64,000 nucleotides of DNA from Flavobacterium arcticum (GTDB taxonomy: Bacteria > Bacteroidota > Bacteroidia > Flavobacteriales > Flavobacteriaceae). The translations under genes and the position numbers were made by a program. The notes below the pieces were generated by a model. It was not told the DNA's origin, ran no database searches, and saw only the letters and a list, made by a program, of their open reading frames with translations. Below are positions 1 through 8,551 of the stretch, piece after piece. The first letter of the stretch is position 1; each line of letters begins with the position of its first letter. The DNA lies in contig NZ_CP031188.1 in assembly GCF_003344925.1 (NCBI RefSeq), positions 2,215,001 through 2,279,000 on the forward strand, given 5' to 3'.

Positions 1-94
1 TATTTTCGGGCTGATACAATAAATTGTTCCATAGGGTAAAGTGAACAACAAATATAATAATTGCAAAGGCAATAGCAATGTAATTAACTTTCAA
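1..94 (-). CDS. Possible 5' end of a membrane protein gene running off the left edge
   Basis: On the minus strand an open frame continues past the left edge. From a possible TTG start at 94-92 it reads as a short basic start followed by a strongly hydrophobic stretch typical of a signal anchor or first membrane segment, then a polar part. No ATG is present in the frame after the upstream stop, so the start is uncertain, and so little of the gene is visible that no function can be given. It could also be chance open frame in AT-rich DNA. Confidence 0.2.
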   Translation of the reverse strand, partial: MKVNYIAIAFAIIIFVVHFTLWNNLLYQPEN

Positions 95-173
95 AATATT
101 TAAAACTTATCAACTAAAAGTGAATTAGTTTAATAATCAGTTAATTACTATCTATTATGTTATAATCAGTAAA

Positions 174-476
174 TTATTGTTCTCTGTTTTTTATAGTCAT
201 TTCATGCAGTACCATAGCGGCACTTTTTTCGGTATAAGCACCATAACTAGCTACAAAAACACCTTTTTCGCCATCAGTAGCTTTTATACCATATACTGTA
301 ACTTCATCTGCAGGATCAGTTTCTCCTTCATAACGGTATACTTCTTCTATAGTAAAATCTTGATAATGACTTATAATACGCTCTTCTTCAAGGTTAAAAT
401 CGGTAGTATATCCTTTTTGCTTTAACTCTTCTAAGGCTTTAGATACTGTGGCATAATGATACATTTGTCTGTCCAT
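174..476 (-). CDS. Small conserved hypothetical protein (100 aa)
   Basis: Short soluble acidic protein without signal peptide or membrane segment. It begins with a small helix (tyrosine/histidine-rich, then KALEELKQKGY) followed by a pattern of alternating strands (DFNLEEERI, EVTVYGIKATDG, KGVFVASYGAYTEKSA). This layout matches small proteins common in Flavobacteriia that are often carried in annotation pipelines under the misleading name phosphoribosylpyrophosphate synthetase; no PRPP-binding or kinase motif is present, so that name is not supported. It is a single-gene unit, transcribed away from rnpB. Function unknown; the gene itself is likely real given its coherent composition and codon use. 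Confidence 0.65.
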   Translation of the reverse strand: MDRQMYHYATVSKALEELKQKGYTTDFNLEEERIISHYQDFTIEEVYRYEGETDPADEVTVYGIKATDGEKGVFVASYGAYTEKSAAMVLHEMTIKNREQ

Positions 477-655
477 GATTATAGTTTTTTAGTGAGTGTT
501 TTATAAAAATAAATTTACGCATTCAAAACTATAATGGCTGCCAATGAAGTGTTAAACATAAGTTAGTTATAAAATTAAAAGGTCTTAAAGCTTATAAAGT
601 CTAAAAGTTAAAGAAGCACAAGAAAGGTGTTTATTATTTCTTTTGACTTTAAGAC

Positions 656-687
656 TTTCTAACTTTAGGACTAAAAACCTATCTTTG
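656..687 (+). promoter_or_regulatory. Promoter of rnpB
   Basis: A Bacteroidota -7 box of the form TAnnTTTG (TATCTTTG, 680-687) lies immediately before the RNase P RNA. A weak -33 match (TTTC, 656-659) sits 20 bp upstream. The predicted transcription start a few bases after 687 coincides with the 5' strand of helix P1 of the RNA, which is good mutual support. Confidence 0.6.
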
Positions 688-690
688 TCC

Positions 691-993
691 CGCAGGTCGC
701 CTTATCGCTCCGTTTTTACGGGGAGGAAAGTCCGGACACCATAGGGCAGCATAGCGGGTAACGCCCGTCACCGTGCTAACACGGGAGGACAAGTGCAGCA
801 GAAAGTATGTACAGGTAATGCTGTAGTGAAACCAGGTAAACTCTATGCGGTGCAATGTCAAGTATACCAGCAATTAAGGGCTGCTCGCCCAATGCTGGAG
901 GGTAGACAGATAGAGCATAACAGCAATGTTATGCCTAGATAAATGATAAGGGTTTCTTTTCTTAGAAATACAGAATCCGGCTTACAGACCTGC
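691..993 (+). ncRNA. rnpB: RNase P RNA (catalytic RNA of tRNA 5' maturation)
   Basis: Catalytic RNA that, with the RnpA protein, removes 5' leaders from pre-tRNAs. Hallmarks of a bacterial type A RNA are visible: GGAGGAAAGTCCGGACACC at 721-739 (P4 5' strand region), a GAAACC-type segment near 828-834, the AGATAAATGATAAGG-like segment near 938-952, and ACAGAATCCGGCTTACAGACC at 970-990 carrying the P4 3' strand. The ends are set by a perfect 7-bp P1 helix: GCAGGTC (692-698) pairs with GACCTGC (987-993). The 3' end lies only 8 nt from the stop codon of the convergent Shedu gene, so no separate terminator fits between them. Confidence 0.95.
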
Positions 994-1000
994 TTTATTT

Positions 1001-2134
1001 TTATTCATTGTTCTTATTTTCAACAATAAATTTAGCTCTATCATATAATTCATCATAAGTCAGTATTTCAATATTACGGGAATCTCTTCTAAACAGTTCA
1101 AAAGTTTTTTTCTTAATACTTTTTATGCCTTCGGGTTCGGGTGATTTATTTATTTCTGACCAGTTTCCAATTATTAAGATTGTTTTAGAATCGTAGGCTC
1201 TTTGCGTTATAGGAGTAGATTTATCGTTATTAAGCTCTTTGGAGGTTTCAATTTTAAGCTGACCACTAGCTTTCTGTTCTAAAATTTGTGAAAAAGCCTC
1301 TAATAAATCGTTTGATAATTTCCATACGTTAGCACGATTTTTATCTTTACCAAATAATTGAGTTGTAGGAAGTTTTAATTCAACAAATGATGTAAAATTA
1401 TTATCACCTGTTAAAAAATCACCAATTACTCCATTACTTCCACTAGCAGTTGTACCTGAGGCATGGAATTCTTTTTGTAGAATTCCTTGAAATCTATAAT
1501 CTAAGCCATATCCAAAAATCCACTGATTTTTATTAAAAAAATGTTGCCAAGCAGTTTCGTCTTTAGTCTTTGGATTACAAAATTCCGTTTTGTAGATTAC
1601 TATATATTCTTTGTTGTTTAAAAGCTTTTCAAATATTTTAAGTTGTTGTTTTCGATAACCTGTATTTACTAGATCTTGGGAAGTAATTAAGCCACTATCA
1701 AGAGAGTCTTTAATAACATCTAAGCCTTCAGTTCCAGAAAGTAAAGTTGTTATTTGTTTTTTTGTTTTTGAATCAATATTGTTTAGTGAATCATCTGCTA
1801 GAGTGATTCTTCTATCAGAAATTGATTTTAAATCGATATTTTTTATAAAATCAAGGAAGCATGTTAGTTGTTGTAAGTTGAATTTACTAAATTTAATTCT
1901 TTCTTTTTCATTACCACTAATTGCTTTGACAATTTCAATACCTTCTATATCATCACTCTCCTTTAAATAGGTAATTTTCATTAAAGTTTTTGATGCAAGT
2001 TTTATATGTGTTTCGTTATTGTCAGAAAAAACTACTTGAAAAAATCTTCCACCTCCAAAATCGTGATTGTAAAGATGTTCTATTTTAGAATTGTTTATTA
2101 CGTCATCTTCAACTTTATTTGATTCTGCTTCCAT
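1001..2134 (-). CDS. sduA: Shedu anti-phage immune nuclease (SduA, DUF4263)
   Basis: Single-protein phage defence nuclease of the Shedu family, 377 aa. The C-terminal half carries the PD-(D/E)xK-type core: Gly-Asp at 238-239, followed by Val-Glu-Leu-Lys-Leu-Pro at 251-256 (catalytic E252 and K254), and a conserved helix with R267 and WKLSNDLLEAFSQ (271-283). Upstream is the family segment with E193 and WQHFFNKNQWIFGYGLD (196-212). The N-terminal about 160 residues form the variable sensor region. It is the last gene of a possible DUF3822-rsmD-sduA transcription unit (27 nt after rsmD), and its stop codon lies 8 nt from the end of rnpB. Known biology: Shedu restricts phage by nucleolytic DNA cleavage. 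Role here is inferred from the motif; the family call is confident. Confidence 0.88.
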   Translation of the reverse strand: MEAESNKVEDDVINNSKIEHLYNHDFGGGRFFQVVFSDNNETHIKLASKTLMKITYLKESDDIEGIEIVKAISGNEKERIKFSKFNLQQLTCFLDFIKNIDLKSISDRRITLADDSLNNIDSKTKKQITTLLSGTEGLDVIKDSLDSGLITSQDLVNTGYRKQQLKIFEKLLNNKEYIVIYKTEFCNPKTKDETAWQHFFNKNQWIFGYGLDYRFQGILQKEFHASGTTASGSNGVIGDFLTGDNNFTSFVELKLPTTQLFGKDKNRANVWKLSNDLLEAFSQILEQKASGQLKIETSKELNNDKSTPITQRAYDSKTILIIGNWSEINKSPEPEGIKSIKKKTFELFRRDSRNIEILTYDELYDRAKFIVENKNNE

Positions 2135-2161
2135 TTCTAATTATATTTAATTACATAATTT

Positions 2162-2752
2162 CTACAACTCCTCTACATCAGTATTTTCATTAATGTTTTC
2201 TTCGCTTTCATCTTTATCAAACTCAAAGAAAGAGAATATAGAACCGCCATATTTTTTACTAAACGACCAGTTCATCATGTGTTCTAGCGTGGTATGTTTT
2301 GAGTGTTCTATAATCATCATACCGTCTTCTTGCAACAAGTCGTTATCAAAAACAAGTGATACTACAGCCTCAAACTCTTTTTGTGCAGAGTTATACGGTG
2401 GGTCGGCTACAATAATATCGTAAGACGATTTATGCCCTGCCAAAAACTTATATACATCGCTTTTTATAGCCGAGATATTAAAATCAAATTCTGTAGCGGT
2501 TTGCTTTATGTATTTTATACATCCAAAATCACCATCTACCGATGTTATACTCTCTGCACCACGCGAACCAAACTCATAGCTCAGGTTACCCGTTCCTGCA
2601 AACAAGTCCATTACTTTAAGCCCTTCAAAATCAAAACGATTGTTAAGGATATTAAACAACGACTCCTTACTCATATCGGTAGTGGGGCGTACAGGTAGGT
2701 TTTTTGGTGGGCTTATTCTGCGACCTTTATATTTACCAGATATTATTCTCAT
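2162..2752 (-). CDS. rsmD: 16S rRNA (guanine(966)-N(2))-methyltransferase RsmD
   Basis: Class I SAM-dependent methyltransferase that modifies G966 of 16S rRNA during 30S assembly. The start MRIISGKYKGRR with the following P(R)PTTD segment is the RsmD signature. The SAM site DLFAGTG is at 49-55 and the catalytic DPPY at 117-120. At 196 aa it is slightly longer than usual because of an acidic C-terminal tail. Its start codon overlaps the stop of the upstream DUF3822 gene by 4 nt, so the two are translationally coupled. Confidence 0.93.
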   Translation of the reverse strand: MRIISGKYKGRRISPPKNLPVRPTTDMSKESLFNILNNRFDFEGLKVMDLFAGTGNLSYEFGSRGAESITSVDGDFGCIKYIKQTATEFDFNISAIKSDVYKFLAGHKSSYDIIVADPPYNSAQKEFEAVVSLVFDNDLLQEDGMMIIEHSKHTTLEHMMNWSFSKKYGGSIFSFFEFDKDESEENINENTDVEEL

Positions 2753-3552
2753 GCGTTAAGTAGTATAAAATGTTGTGTAGCTTGGTTGCTGTTAATTTTG
2801 TATTTTTCCTGTAATGCTTCTGTATCATGAAACGAAATATTCCTAATGTAGGTATAAGCAAGTGTGTAACACGGATTAGTTTTGTTTATGGTTCCTAATA
2901 ATATCACTTTTACCGTTTCGGGGTTTAGCGATAATTGCTCTAACGTAAACAACAGGTAATATAAAAAATCTTCGGGTGTGTTGTACTCAAATGAGTTGTA
3001 TAACAATAACTTTTGGTTATATGCTACAACTATTTCAAAATGAGAATCTTGTATATGTATAAAAACCTGCTTTTCGTCGATATTTTTAGAAGCTTCTAGT
3101 AGTTTTGAAACCAATATACTATTGGTGTTTTTATATTCAAAACTTCCAAAGCGATCTATAAGATAGTTATTTATATTTACCTGTGGTACATATACATTAT
3201 GCAGCTCGTAGTTATCAATAGCATCAAAAGTAAAAAAATCGGTTTCAAATACTTTAGTGTTGTATTGCAGGTAACTGCCCAAAAAGTTTTCGTCGAACAA
3301 GGCTTTAGGTACAAAGGTATTAAGGCAGTTATCATGCAGTACTACCACCTCGTCATAGTCCATTTTTAACTCAGGATGTTCTACAAACAACTTCCACAGC
3401 GCATCTTCTATAGGCTGAAATTTAGAAAACGTAGTACTATTAATGTTTGATACGGCAGTGTTTAGTGTATCAAGAACACAAAACGACATACCCCCAAGAC
3501 CTACTTGTAGTATGAGTTTTTTATAATTTTTTGTGGTAATGGCAGTATTCAT
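2749..3552 (-). CDS. DUF3822 family protein
   Basis: 267-aa cytosolic protein of a family found throughout Bacteroidota and usually coupled to rsmD. It reads as two similar alpha/beta halves (e.g. KLILQVGLGGMSFCVLD near the start and KQVFIHIQDSHFEIVVAYNQKLLLYNSF in the second half), reminiscent of the actin-like ATPase fold seen in pilus-assembly PilM-like proteins. No catalytic residues can be pointed to. The ATGA overlap with rsmD indicates a two-gene unit. Function is not known; a role alongside ribosome or envelope biogenesis would be a guess. Confidence 0.75.
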   Translation of the reverse strand: MNTAITTKNYKKLILQVGLGGMSFCVLDTLNTAVSNINSTTFSKFQPIEDALWKLFVEHPELKMDYDEVVVLHDNCLNTFVPKALFDENFLGSYLQYNTKVFETDFFTFDAIDNYELHNVYVPQVNINNYLIDRFGSFEYKNTNSILVSKLLEASKNIDEKQVFIHIQDSHFEIVVAYNQKLLLYNSFEYNTPEDFLYYLLFTLEQLSLNPETVKVILLGTINKTNPCYTLAYTYIRNISFHDTEALQEKYKINSNQATQHFILLNA

Positions 3553-3663
3553 ATAGTATGCGGTTACGGTAGCAAATTTACATCTTTTTTAGGATAAGGC
3601 AGGATACTCTTTAAAATCATCTTATCTTTGATTTTTTAATCACAACAGCATTTACATCACTTC

Positions 3664-5085
3664 ATGAATTCAGGCTTATTTTATAAAATACTGCGCCAAA
3701 AATTCCCGTTTGAACCTACGCTGAAACAGGATATTTTTTTACAGAAGATATCCGTTTTTATTACCAATACTAACAAAGATGAGCTTTTTGTTTTAAAAGG
3801 CTATGCCGGAACAGGAAAAACAACAATTATTTCAACTATTGTTAACCATCTGCGCGATGCCGATAAAAAATATGTGCTGCTTGCGCCTACAGGTAGGGCA
3901 GCAAAAGTAATATCGGGCTATTCGCAAAAGCCAGCATTTACAATACATAAGCGTATTTATTTCCCAAAAAAGGGGAGTGGTGGCACGGTAGGCTTTACCA
4001 TGCAGCCTAATAAGTTTAAAAATACCATTTTTTTAGTAGATGAAGCCTCCATGATATCTGATACGGCATCAGAATCTAAAATGTATGCAAACGGTTCGCT
4101 GCTAGACGACCTAATGCAATATGTGTATTCGGGACAAAATTGCAAAATGATTTTTATTGGCGATACTGCACAGTTACCACCCGTAAACTCAGATATGAGT
4201 CCTGCCTTAAATATCGACACTTTAGGACTTCATTATCAAAAAGATGTACAGCAAATAGAGCTTGACGAGGTAATGCGACAAGAAAGTAACTCGGGCATAC
4301 TATATAATGCTACCGAACTGCGCGAGATATTAAAATCGGCTTTTGTAGATACCTTTCAGTTTCGCATAAAGAGCTTTAAAGACATTATACGCCTTGTTGA
4401 CGGTTATGATATTGAAGATGCCATAAACCAAGCCTATTATAACTACAGTATAGAGGATACGGCTTTTATAGTGCGCTCTAACAAGCGTGCTAACCAGTAT
4501 AATGAGCAAATACGCTACAAAATATTAGGCAGGGAGAGCGAACTATCGGCAGGGGATTTCCTGATGGTGGTAAAAAATAATTATTTTTGGCTTAACGAAA
4601 AATCCGAAGCAGGTTTTATAGCCAATGGCGATATTATTGAAGTACTGGAAATTTTCAGGATAGAGGAGCTATATGGGTTTAAATTTGCCCGTGTAAAAAT
4701 ACGCATGGTTGATTATCCTGACCAAATACCATTTGAAACAGTACTATTACTAGATACTATAACCAGTGAATCGGCTTCGCTTACCTATGAAGAATCTAAC
4801 CGACTGTATGAAGAAGTACAAAAGGATTATGAAGGCGAAACGAAGTATAAAAAGTTTTTAAAAACAAAAAATAATCCGCACTTTAATGCCTTACAGGTTA
4901 AGTTTTCTTATGCCATGACGTGTCATAAATCGCAGGGTGGGCAATGGAATACTGTTTTTGTAGAGCAGCCTTATTTGCCCGAAGGTATTACTACCGATTA
5001 TATTAGGTGGTTATATACCGCTGTAACCCGTGCTAAAGATAAACTGTACCTAATAGGGTTTAAAGATGAAAATTTTGAAGAGTAG
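3664..5085 (+). CDS. RecD/Dda-like superfamily 1B DNA helicase
   Basis: ATP-dependent 5'-3' DNA helicase, 473 aa. Walker A GYAGTGKT at 46-53; Ia APTGRAA at 74-80; Walker B/motif II VDEAS at 125-129; motif III GDTAQLPPV in the first third; C-terminal motif V/VI segments TCHKSQGGQW and YTAVTRAKDKLYLIG. The arrangement is that of the UvrD_C_2/RecD2-Dda group, without the N-terminal RecD2 extension. It is a stand-alone gene, not part of a recBCD cluster, about 30 nt before kdsB on the same strand, with which it may be cotranscribed. It probably helps in repair or replication restart; the exact role is unknown. Confidence 0.85.
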   Translation: MNSGLFYKILRQKFPFEPTLKQDIFLQKISVFITNTNKDELFVLKGYAGTGKTTIISTIVNHLRDADKKYVLLAPTGRAAKVISGYSQKPAFTIHKRIYFPKKGSGGTVGFTMQPNKFKNTIFLVDEASMISDTASESKMYANGSLLDDLMQYVYSGQNCKMIFIGDTAQLPPVNSDMSPALNIDTLGLHYQKDVQQIELDEVMRQESNSGILYNATELREILKSAFVDTFQFRIKSFKDIIRLVDGYDIEDAINQAYYNYSIEDTAFIVRSNKRANQYNEQIRYKILGRESELSAGDFLMVVKNNYFWLNEKSEAGFIANGDIIEVLEIFRIEELYGFKFARVKIRMVDYPDQIPFETVLLLDTITSESASLTYEESNRLYEEVQKDYEGETKYKKFLKTKNNPHFNALQVKFSYAMTCHKSQGGQWNTVFVEQPYLPEGITTDYIRWLYTAVTRAKDKLYLIGFKDENFEE

Positions 5086-5116
5086 CTTATAAAATTGTAA
5101 GAATAATAAAAAGTTT

Positions 5117-5842
5117 ATGAAAATTATAGCCGTTATACCCGCACGATATGCCAGTACCCGTTTTCCTGCTAAGTTAATGCAGGACTTGGGCGGTAAAACC
5201 ATAATAACCCGTACTTATGAAGCTGCTGTAAAAACGGAGCTTTTTGATGATGTTTTTGTAGTGACTGATTCGGATATTATTTTTAAAGAGGTAATAACCA
5301 ATGGAGGTAAAGCCATAATGAGCATAAAAGAGCACGAAAGTGGTAGTGACCGTATTGCCGAAGCCGTAGAGCGCATGGATGTAGATATTGTGGTAAACGT
5401 GCAAGGCGATGAACCTTTTATTAATAAAGAACCGCTTGAAGAGGTACTTGAAGTATTTAAAAATGATACAGCACACGAAATTGACTTAGCTTCTCTTATG
5501 ATGTATATTACTGACGAAGAGGATATAGACAACCCGAATAATGTAAAGGTAGTAGTCGATCAGAAAAATTTTGCACTTTATTTTTCACGTTCCGTAATAC
5601 CTTACCCAAGAGAAAAAGGGGTAGGAGTGAAGTACTTTAAACACATTGGTATTTATGCTTTTAGAAAACACGCATTACTTGATTTTTACAACCTGCCTAT
5701 GCAGTCACTCGAAGCTTCCGAAAAGCTGGAGCAGTTACGCTACCTAGAGTATGGTAAAAGAATAAAAATGGTAGAAACCAGCCATGCCGGTATTGGTATT
5801 GATACTCCCGACGATTTAGAGAAGGCAAGAAAGATGTTGTAA
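5117..5842 (+). CDS. kdsB: 3-deoxy-manno-octulosonate cytidylyltransferase KdsB
   Basis: Activates Kdo with CTP to CMP-Kdo, the donor for the inner core of lipopolysaccharide. The start reads [18 protein letters not shown], the nucleotide-binding loop of the family, and NVQGDEPF (about residues 93-100) is the metal/substrate signature. HIGIYAFRK and LEQLRYLE near the end are also typical. Length 241 aa is normal. It follows the helicase by 31 nt and ends 2 nt before the convergent dioxygenase gene; no terminator is visible between them. Confidence 0.95.
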   Translation: MKIIAVIPARYASTRFPAKLMQDLGGKTIITRTYEAAVKTELFDDVFVVTDSDIIFKEVITNGGKAIMSIKEHESGSDRIAEAVERMDVDIVVNVQGDEPFINKEPLEEVLEVFKNDTAHEIDLASLMMYITDEEDIDNPNNVKVVVDQKNFALYFSRSVIPYPREKGVGVKYFKHIGIYAFRKHALLDFYNLPMQSLEASEKLEQLRYLEYGKRIKMVETSHAGIGIDTPDDLEKARKML

Positions 5843-5844
5843 TA

Positions 5845-6564
5845 TTAGTTTATACTTAATTTTTCTGCCCAGTGTATTTCTTGTGGCAATTCTTTATTAG
5901 AGAATTCAATATGTATTACTCTACGTCTTTTATTATTGGTTGTTCTGCTTGAACTGTGTAATAATAAAGGCTTCATAATCATGATACCACCTTTATCTAC
6001 ATTACATATGGTTTCTGTTTCTGTATTCCAATCTATGGTTTCAGGTCTATAAATTTCTTTGTTATGAGATTGTGGTACTACTTTTAATACACCATTTTCT
6101 TCAGTAGTGTTATCTAAATGAATACGAATAGTATATATGTTTTCTAATACATTTATTGGAGGTTGTACGGCAAACTGTCCTTGTTTAACTGTCCAAGAAC
6201 TGTAACCCTCAATATCTGATTTTGTGTTGACAGATATAGTTAAGTCTTGATGGTAGGATACAAACCAGTTCGATTCTTCGGGCTTATCAAAATAAATAGA
6301 TTTTACTACAAAATAATCCTCTCCAAAAATAGAACTTACAATCGATTTGAGATTATTATTAAATAACTCCCTTTTTACTTTAGGCACTTCCTTTAAAAAC
6401 TGTCGAATAGCAAATAGATTTGCTGATTTACGGAAAGTTTCCGATGAAGTATTAACTTCATTTATATATGAAACTATAGTATTTACATCATTCTCTGAGA
6501 ATACATTTGGGATTATAGTAAAACCATCTTTTTCTATTTCAGTTTTATACGTTGAAAAATCCAT
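5845..6564 (-). CDS. Phytanoyl-CoA dioxygenase (PhyH) family, Fe(II)/2-oxoglutarate enzyme
   Basis: Cytosolic non-heme iron oxygenase fold, 239 aa. The facial triad is visible: H105-Q-D107 in SYHQDLT, and distal H203 in LLLHSSS, with R214 placed to hold the 2-oxoglutarate carboxylate. The IRIHLDNTTEENGVLKVVPQSHN segment (147-168) is characteristic of PhyH proteins. The substrate cannot be inferred. It is 5 nt downstream of the spermidine-synthase-like gene on the same strand, so the two are very likely one operon, which hints at modification of a small metabolite or lipid. Confidence 0.8.
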   Translation of the reverse strand: MDFSTYKTEIEKDGFTIIPNVFSENDVNTIVSYINEVNTSSETFRKSANLFAIRQFLKEVPKVKRELFNNNLKSIVSSIFGEDYFVVKSIYFDKPEESNWFVSYHQDLTISVNTKSDIEGYSSWTVKQGQFAVQPPINVLENIYTIRIHLDNTTEENGVLKVVPQSHNKEIYRPETIDWNTETETICNVDKGGIMIMKPLLLHSSSRTTNNKRRRVIHIEFSNKELPQEIHWAEKLSIN

Positions 6565-6569
6565 TTTTA

Positions 6570-7232
6570 CTATTTTAATTTCTTAATGGTAAACAATTCG
6601 TTATGGTCTTCTATTTTTGGGTACATCCTTACTGAATAGTTTTCGTTAAAACGAGCGCGATAGTACAAGTTACGCTCTTTGTCTTTTTTAATTAGTGTCA
6701 TGGTATTAAACAGTATAAAACCATTTACATTTAATAATAAGTTGACTCTATTAATGAAAAAATCTTCAAATAAGAAATTAGGCATTACTGTGTCTTGAAA
6801 AATATCAATAATTATAAGATCATACCTTTCTTTGGTTTTTAATACAAACTCAAAAGCATCATCAATAACAATATTAAGATTTTTAATTTCGTTTAAGCCA
6901 AAATATTCATTAGCAATTTCAATAGTTTTAGGGTCTATTTCTACACCAGTAATATTACCTTCATACTGTATTTCATCAACTAGTGTTTTTATGACACTTC
7001 CTCCAGCAACACCTAGTACTAGTACATTGCTAAATTTCCTGATTCTTTCATAACCTATATAGTTTAACCCTTTTCTAAGTATACGCTGTAGACTTCCATA
7101 CGAATAATTAGTACTTTTAGAGTCAAGTACTAGTTCTCCATTATTCCAGGTAACTTCAAGATTTTTGCTAATGCTCGATTTTTTCTTGTATATATTTATG
7201 GGGATAAAGTAACTAAGTATTCGTTTAAGCAT
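6570..7232 (-). CDS. Spermidine-synthase-like Rossmann protein
   Basis: 220-aa class I methyltransferase-fold protein of the spermidine synthase superfamily. SAM/dcSAM-binding loop VLVLGVAGGS at 70-79, acidic ribose-binding VEID at 97-100, DDAFE at 124-128 and IIIDIFQD at 140-147. True aminopropyltransferases have a GGGDGG loop; here the aspartate of that motif is absent and the usual N-terminal beta domain is short. It is therefore more likely a methyltransferase-like or divergent enzyme than a real SpeE. First gene of a likely operon with the PhyH-type dioxygenase, and divergent from the acyltransferase gene. Confidence 0.7.
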   Translation of the reverse strand: MLKRILSYFIPINIYKKKSSISKNLEVTWNNGELVLDSKSTNYSYGSLQRILRKGLNYIGYERIRKFSNVLVLGVAGGSVIKTLVDEIQYEGNITGVEIDPKTIEIANEYFGLNEIKNLNIVIDDAFEFVLKTKERYDLIIIDIFQDTVMPNFLFEDFFINRVNLLLNVNGFILFNTMTLIKKDKERNLYYRARFNENYSVRMYPKIEDHNELFTIKKLK

Positions 7233-7293
7233 CGAGAAATGTTTTCTAATCGTAAATATATGCTATTTTTACGCCTAATTTTTTATACAATAT

Positions 7294-7842
7294 ATGAAAA
7301 AAATATATCAATTTATACTATTTACAGTAATGGGCTGGCGTATAAAAGGTTCTATTAGTACAGATATTAAAAAGTGTGTTATTATAGTAGTTCCACATAC
7401 CAGTTGGGTAGATTTTTTTATTGGAGTAATGACACGTGGTATTCTAGGTATGGAAATGAATTTTGTGGCTAAGAAAGAGCTTTTTAAGTTTCCTTTTGGG
7501 GCATATTTTAAATGGATGGGCGGAACACCACTAAACCGAAACAAAAATGAAAATAAAGTAGATGCTATTGCTGCAATTTTTAAAGAGAAAGAGGTGTTTC
7601 GTTTGGCAATAGCTCCAGAAGGTACTCGTAAAAAAGTAACAGAATGGAAAACAGGTTTTTATTATATAGCTTTAAAAGCAGATGTGCCTATTATTCCTGT
7701 TGCTTTTAATTATGGGAAGAAAGAAGTAATGCTAGCAGAGCCATATTACTTAACAGGTAATAAAGATATTGATTTTGCCACTTTAGAAAAACAATATAAA
7801 GGAGTCACAGGTTATGTAAAGGAATATAGTTATGAGTCATAA
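7294..7842 (+). CDS. PlsC-type 1-acyl-glycerol-3-phosphate acyltransferase-like protein
   Basis: Membrane-associated acyltransferase of the LPLAT family, 182 aa. The catalytic H(X)4D box is HTSWVD at 35-40; the acceptor-phosphate box is PEGTR at 108-112; the substrate region GGTPLNR is at 76-82. The short length, the start MKKIYQFILFTVMGWRI and the weak first helix are typical of the compact Bacteroidota version, which is often annotated as an acyltransferase of phospholipid or lipid A metabolism. Acyl and acceptor specificity are unknown. A strong bidirectional terminator follows. Confidence 0.82.
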   Translation: MKKIYQFILFTVMGWRIKGSISTDIKKCVIIVVPHTSWVDFFIGVMTRGILGMEMNFVAKKELFKFPFGAYFKWMGGTPLNRNKNENKVDAIAAIFKEKEVFRLAIAPEGTRKKVTEWKTGFYYIALKADVPIIPVAFNYGKKEVMLAEPYYLTGNKDIDFATLEKQYKGVTGYVKEYSYES

Positions 7843-7878
7843 TTAACAAAATCAATTTGTATTTGCTTTATTATAATG

Positions 7879-7917
7879 AACCCTGAAAATATTTATTAAA
7901 ATATTTTCAGGGTTTTT
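7879..7917. terminator. Bidirectional rho-independent terminator
   Basis: Perfect 14-bp inverted repeat (AACCCTGAAAATAT at 7879-7892 against 7901-7914) with a T run on the plus strand. It separates two convergent genes, the acyltransferase and the XRE regulator, and overlaps the stop of the latter. Confidence 0.85.
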
Positions 7918-8368
7918 ATTGCGGTCTATAATTTTTAAAAGTACCGTTATTGTAAAAAACTACTATTCGTTCTATTGCATTACTATCGTCTGTTAAAGAT
8001 TTTTCATTTTTTTCAAACTTCTCATTAGCCTTCATTTTTTCACTTTCGTTATTAGATGAAAAAAGATCATTTAAAACAGTATCCTTCTCAATAGTAAATG
8101 ATGGAGCAGGGGGAGTGCTAGCAGATATTTTTTCTATTTCCTGTTTAGGAAAACTACCTGTACCATTTAGAAGCCAATATAAATCTACCTCAGGAAAACT
8201 ATCTACTAATTTTAAAACAAAGTCTAAGCTTGGTTTATTTCTACCAGATAATAAATGCGATAGCCCAGAACGTTGTACACCTAATTTATCAGCAAATACT
8301 GATGCCGACATAGTATAATAATCGAGTATAGTTTCTAGTCGCTTTATAAAATCGTCTGTGTTTACCAT
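7916..8368 (-). CDS. XRE-family helix-turn-helix repressor
   Basis: 150-aa DNA-binding regulator. Residues about 5-62 form a Cro/CI-type HTH: ASVFADKLGVQRSGLSHLLS then GRNKPSLDFVLKLVDSFPEVDLYWLLNG. The rest is a polar, probably disordered tail ending in a short hydrophobic motif (IERIVVFY), a layout common to the flavobacterial phage-repressor-like family. It is divergent from the M14 peptidase gene. Copies of a 16-bp palindrome lie over its own promoter, over its start codon and over the peptidase promoter, so it is the likely autoregulated repressor of both. The inducer is unknown. Confidence 0.85.
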   Translation of the reverse strand: MVNTDDFIKRLETILDYYTMSASVFADKLGVQRSGLSHLLSGRNKPSLDFVLKLVDSFPEVDLYWLLNGTGSFPKQEIEKISASTPPAPSFTIEKDTVLNDLFSSNNESEKMKANEKFEKNEKSLTDDSNAIERIVVFYNNGTFKNYRPQ

Positions 8369-8400
8369 TGTAAATATATAATTACATTACAAATGTAAAC
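8360..8400. promoter_or_regulatory. Two operator palindromes at the XRE regulator start
   Basis: Two copies of a palindrome with consensus GTTTACAWWTGTAAAC: 8360-8375 (one arm diverged, covers the regulator's start codon) and 8385-8400 (covers its -7 box). Centre spacing is 25 bp. The arrangement predicts autorepression. Confidence 0.7.
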
Positions 8401-8421
8401 AATAATATGTTAGATAGCAAA
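8390..8421 (-). promoter_or_regulatory. Promoter of the XRE regulator
   Basis: On the minus strand: TTTG (8421-8418), 20-bp spacer, TACATTTG (8397-8390). This is a full match to the Bacteroidota consensus. The -7 box is part of operator 8385-8400. Confidence 0.65.
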
Positions 8422-8551
8422 TAAACAATAATAATCAACCTATAAACATAAACTACAACATTAACTAAAAAGCATTAAATCATTGATTATTATAGTTTTA
8501 TATGTAATATAACTAGATTAATTGATTAGTTTAATCATGCAGTAATAATAG

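Noticed and set aside
177..425. 82-aa plus-strand frame opposite the first small gene
   Set aside because: Reads as Phe/Tyr/Ser-rich antisense of a better gene; no start context and no family.
679..873. 64-aa minus-strand frame rich in Arg/Pro over rnpB
   Set aside because: It lies wholly on RNase P RNA and its promoter; the RNA has clear conserved structure, the peptide does not.
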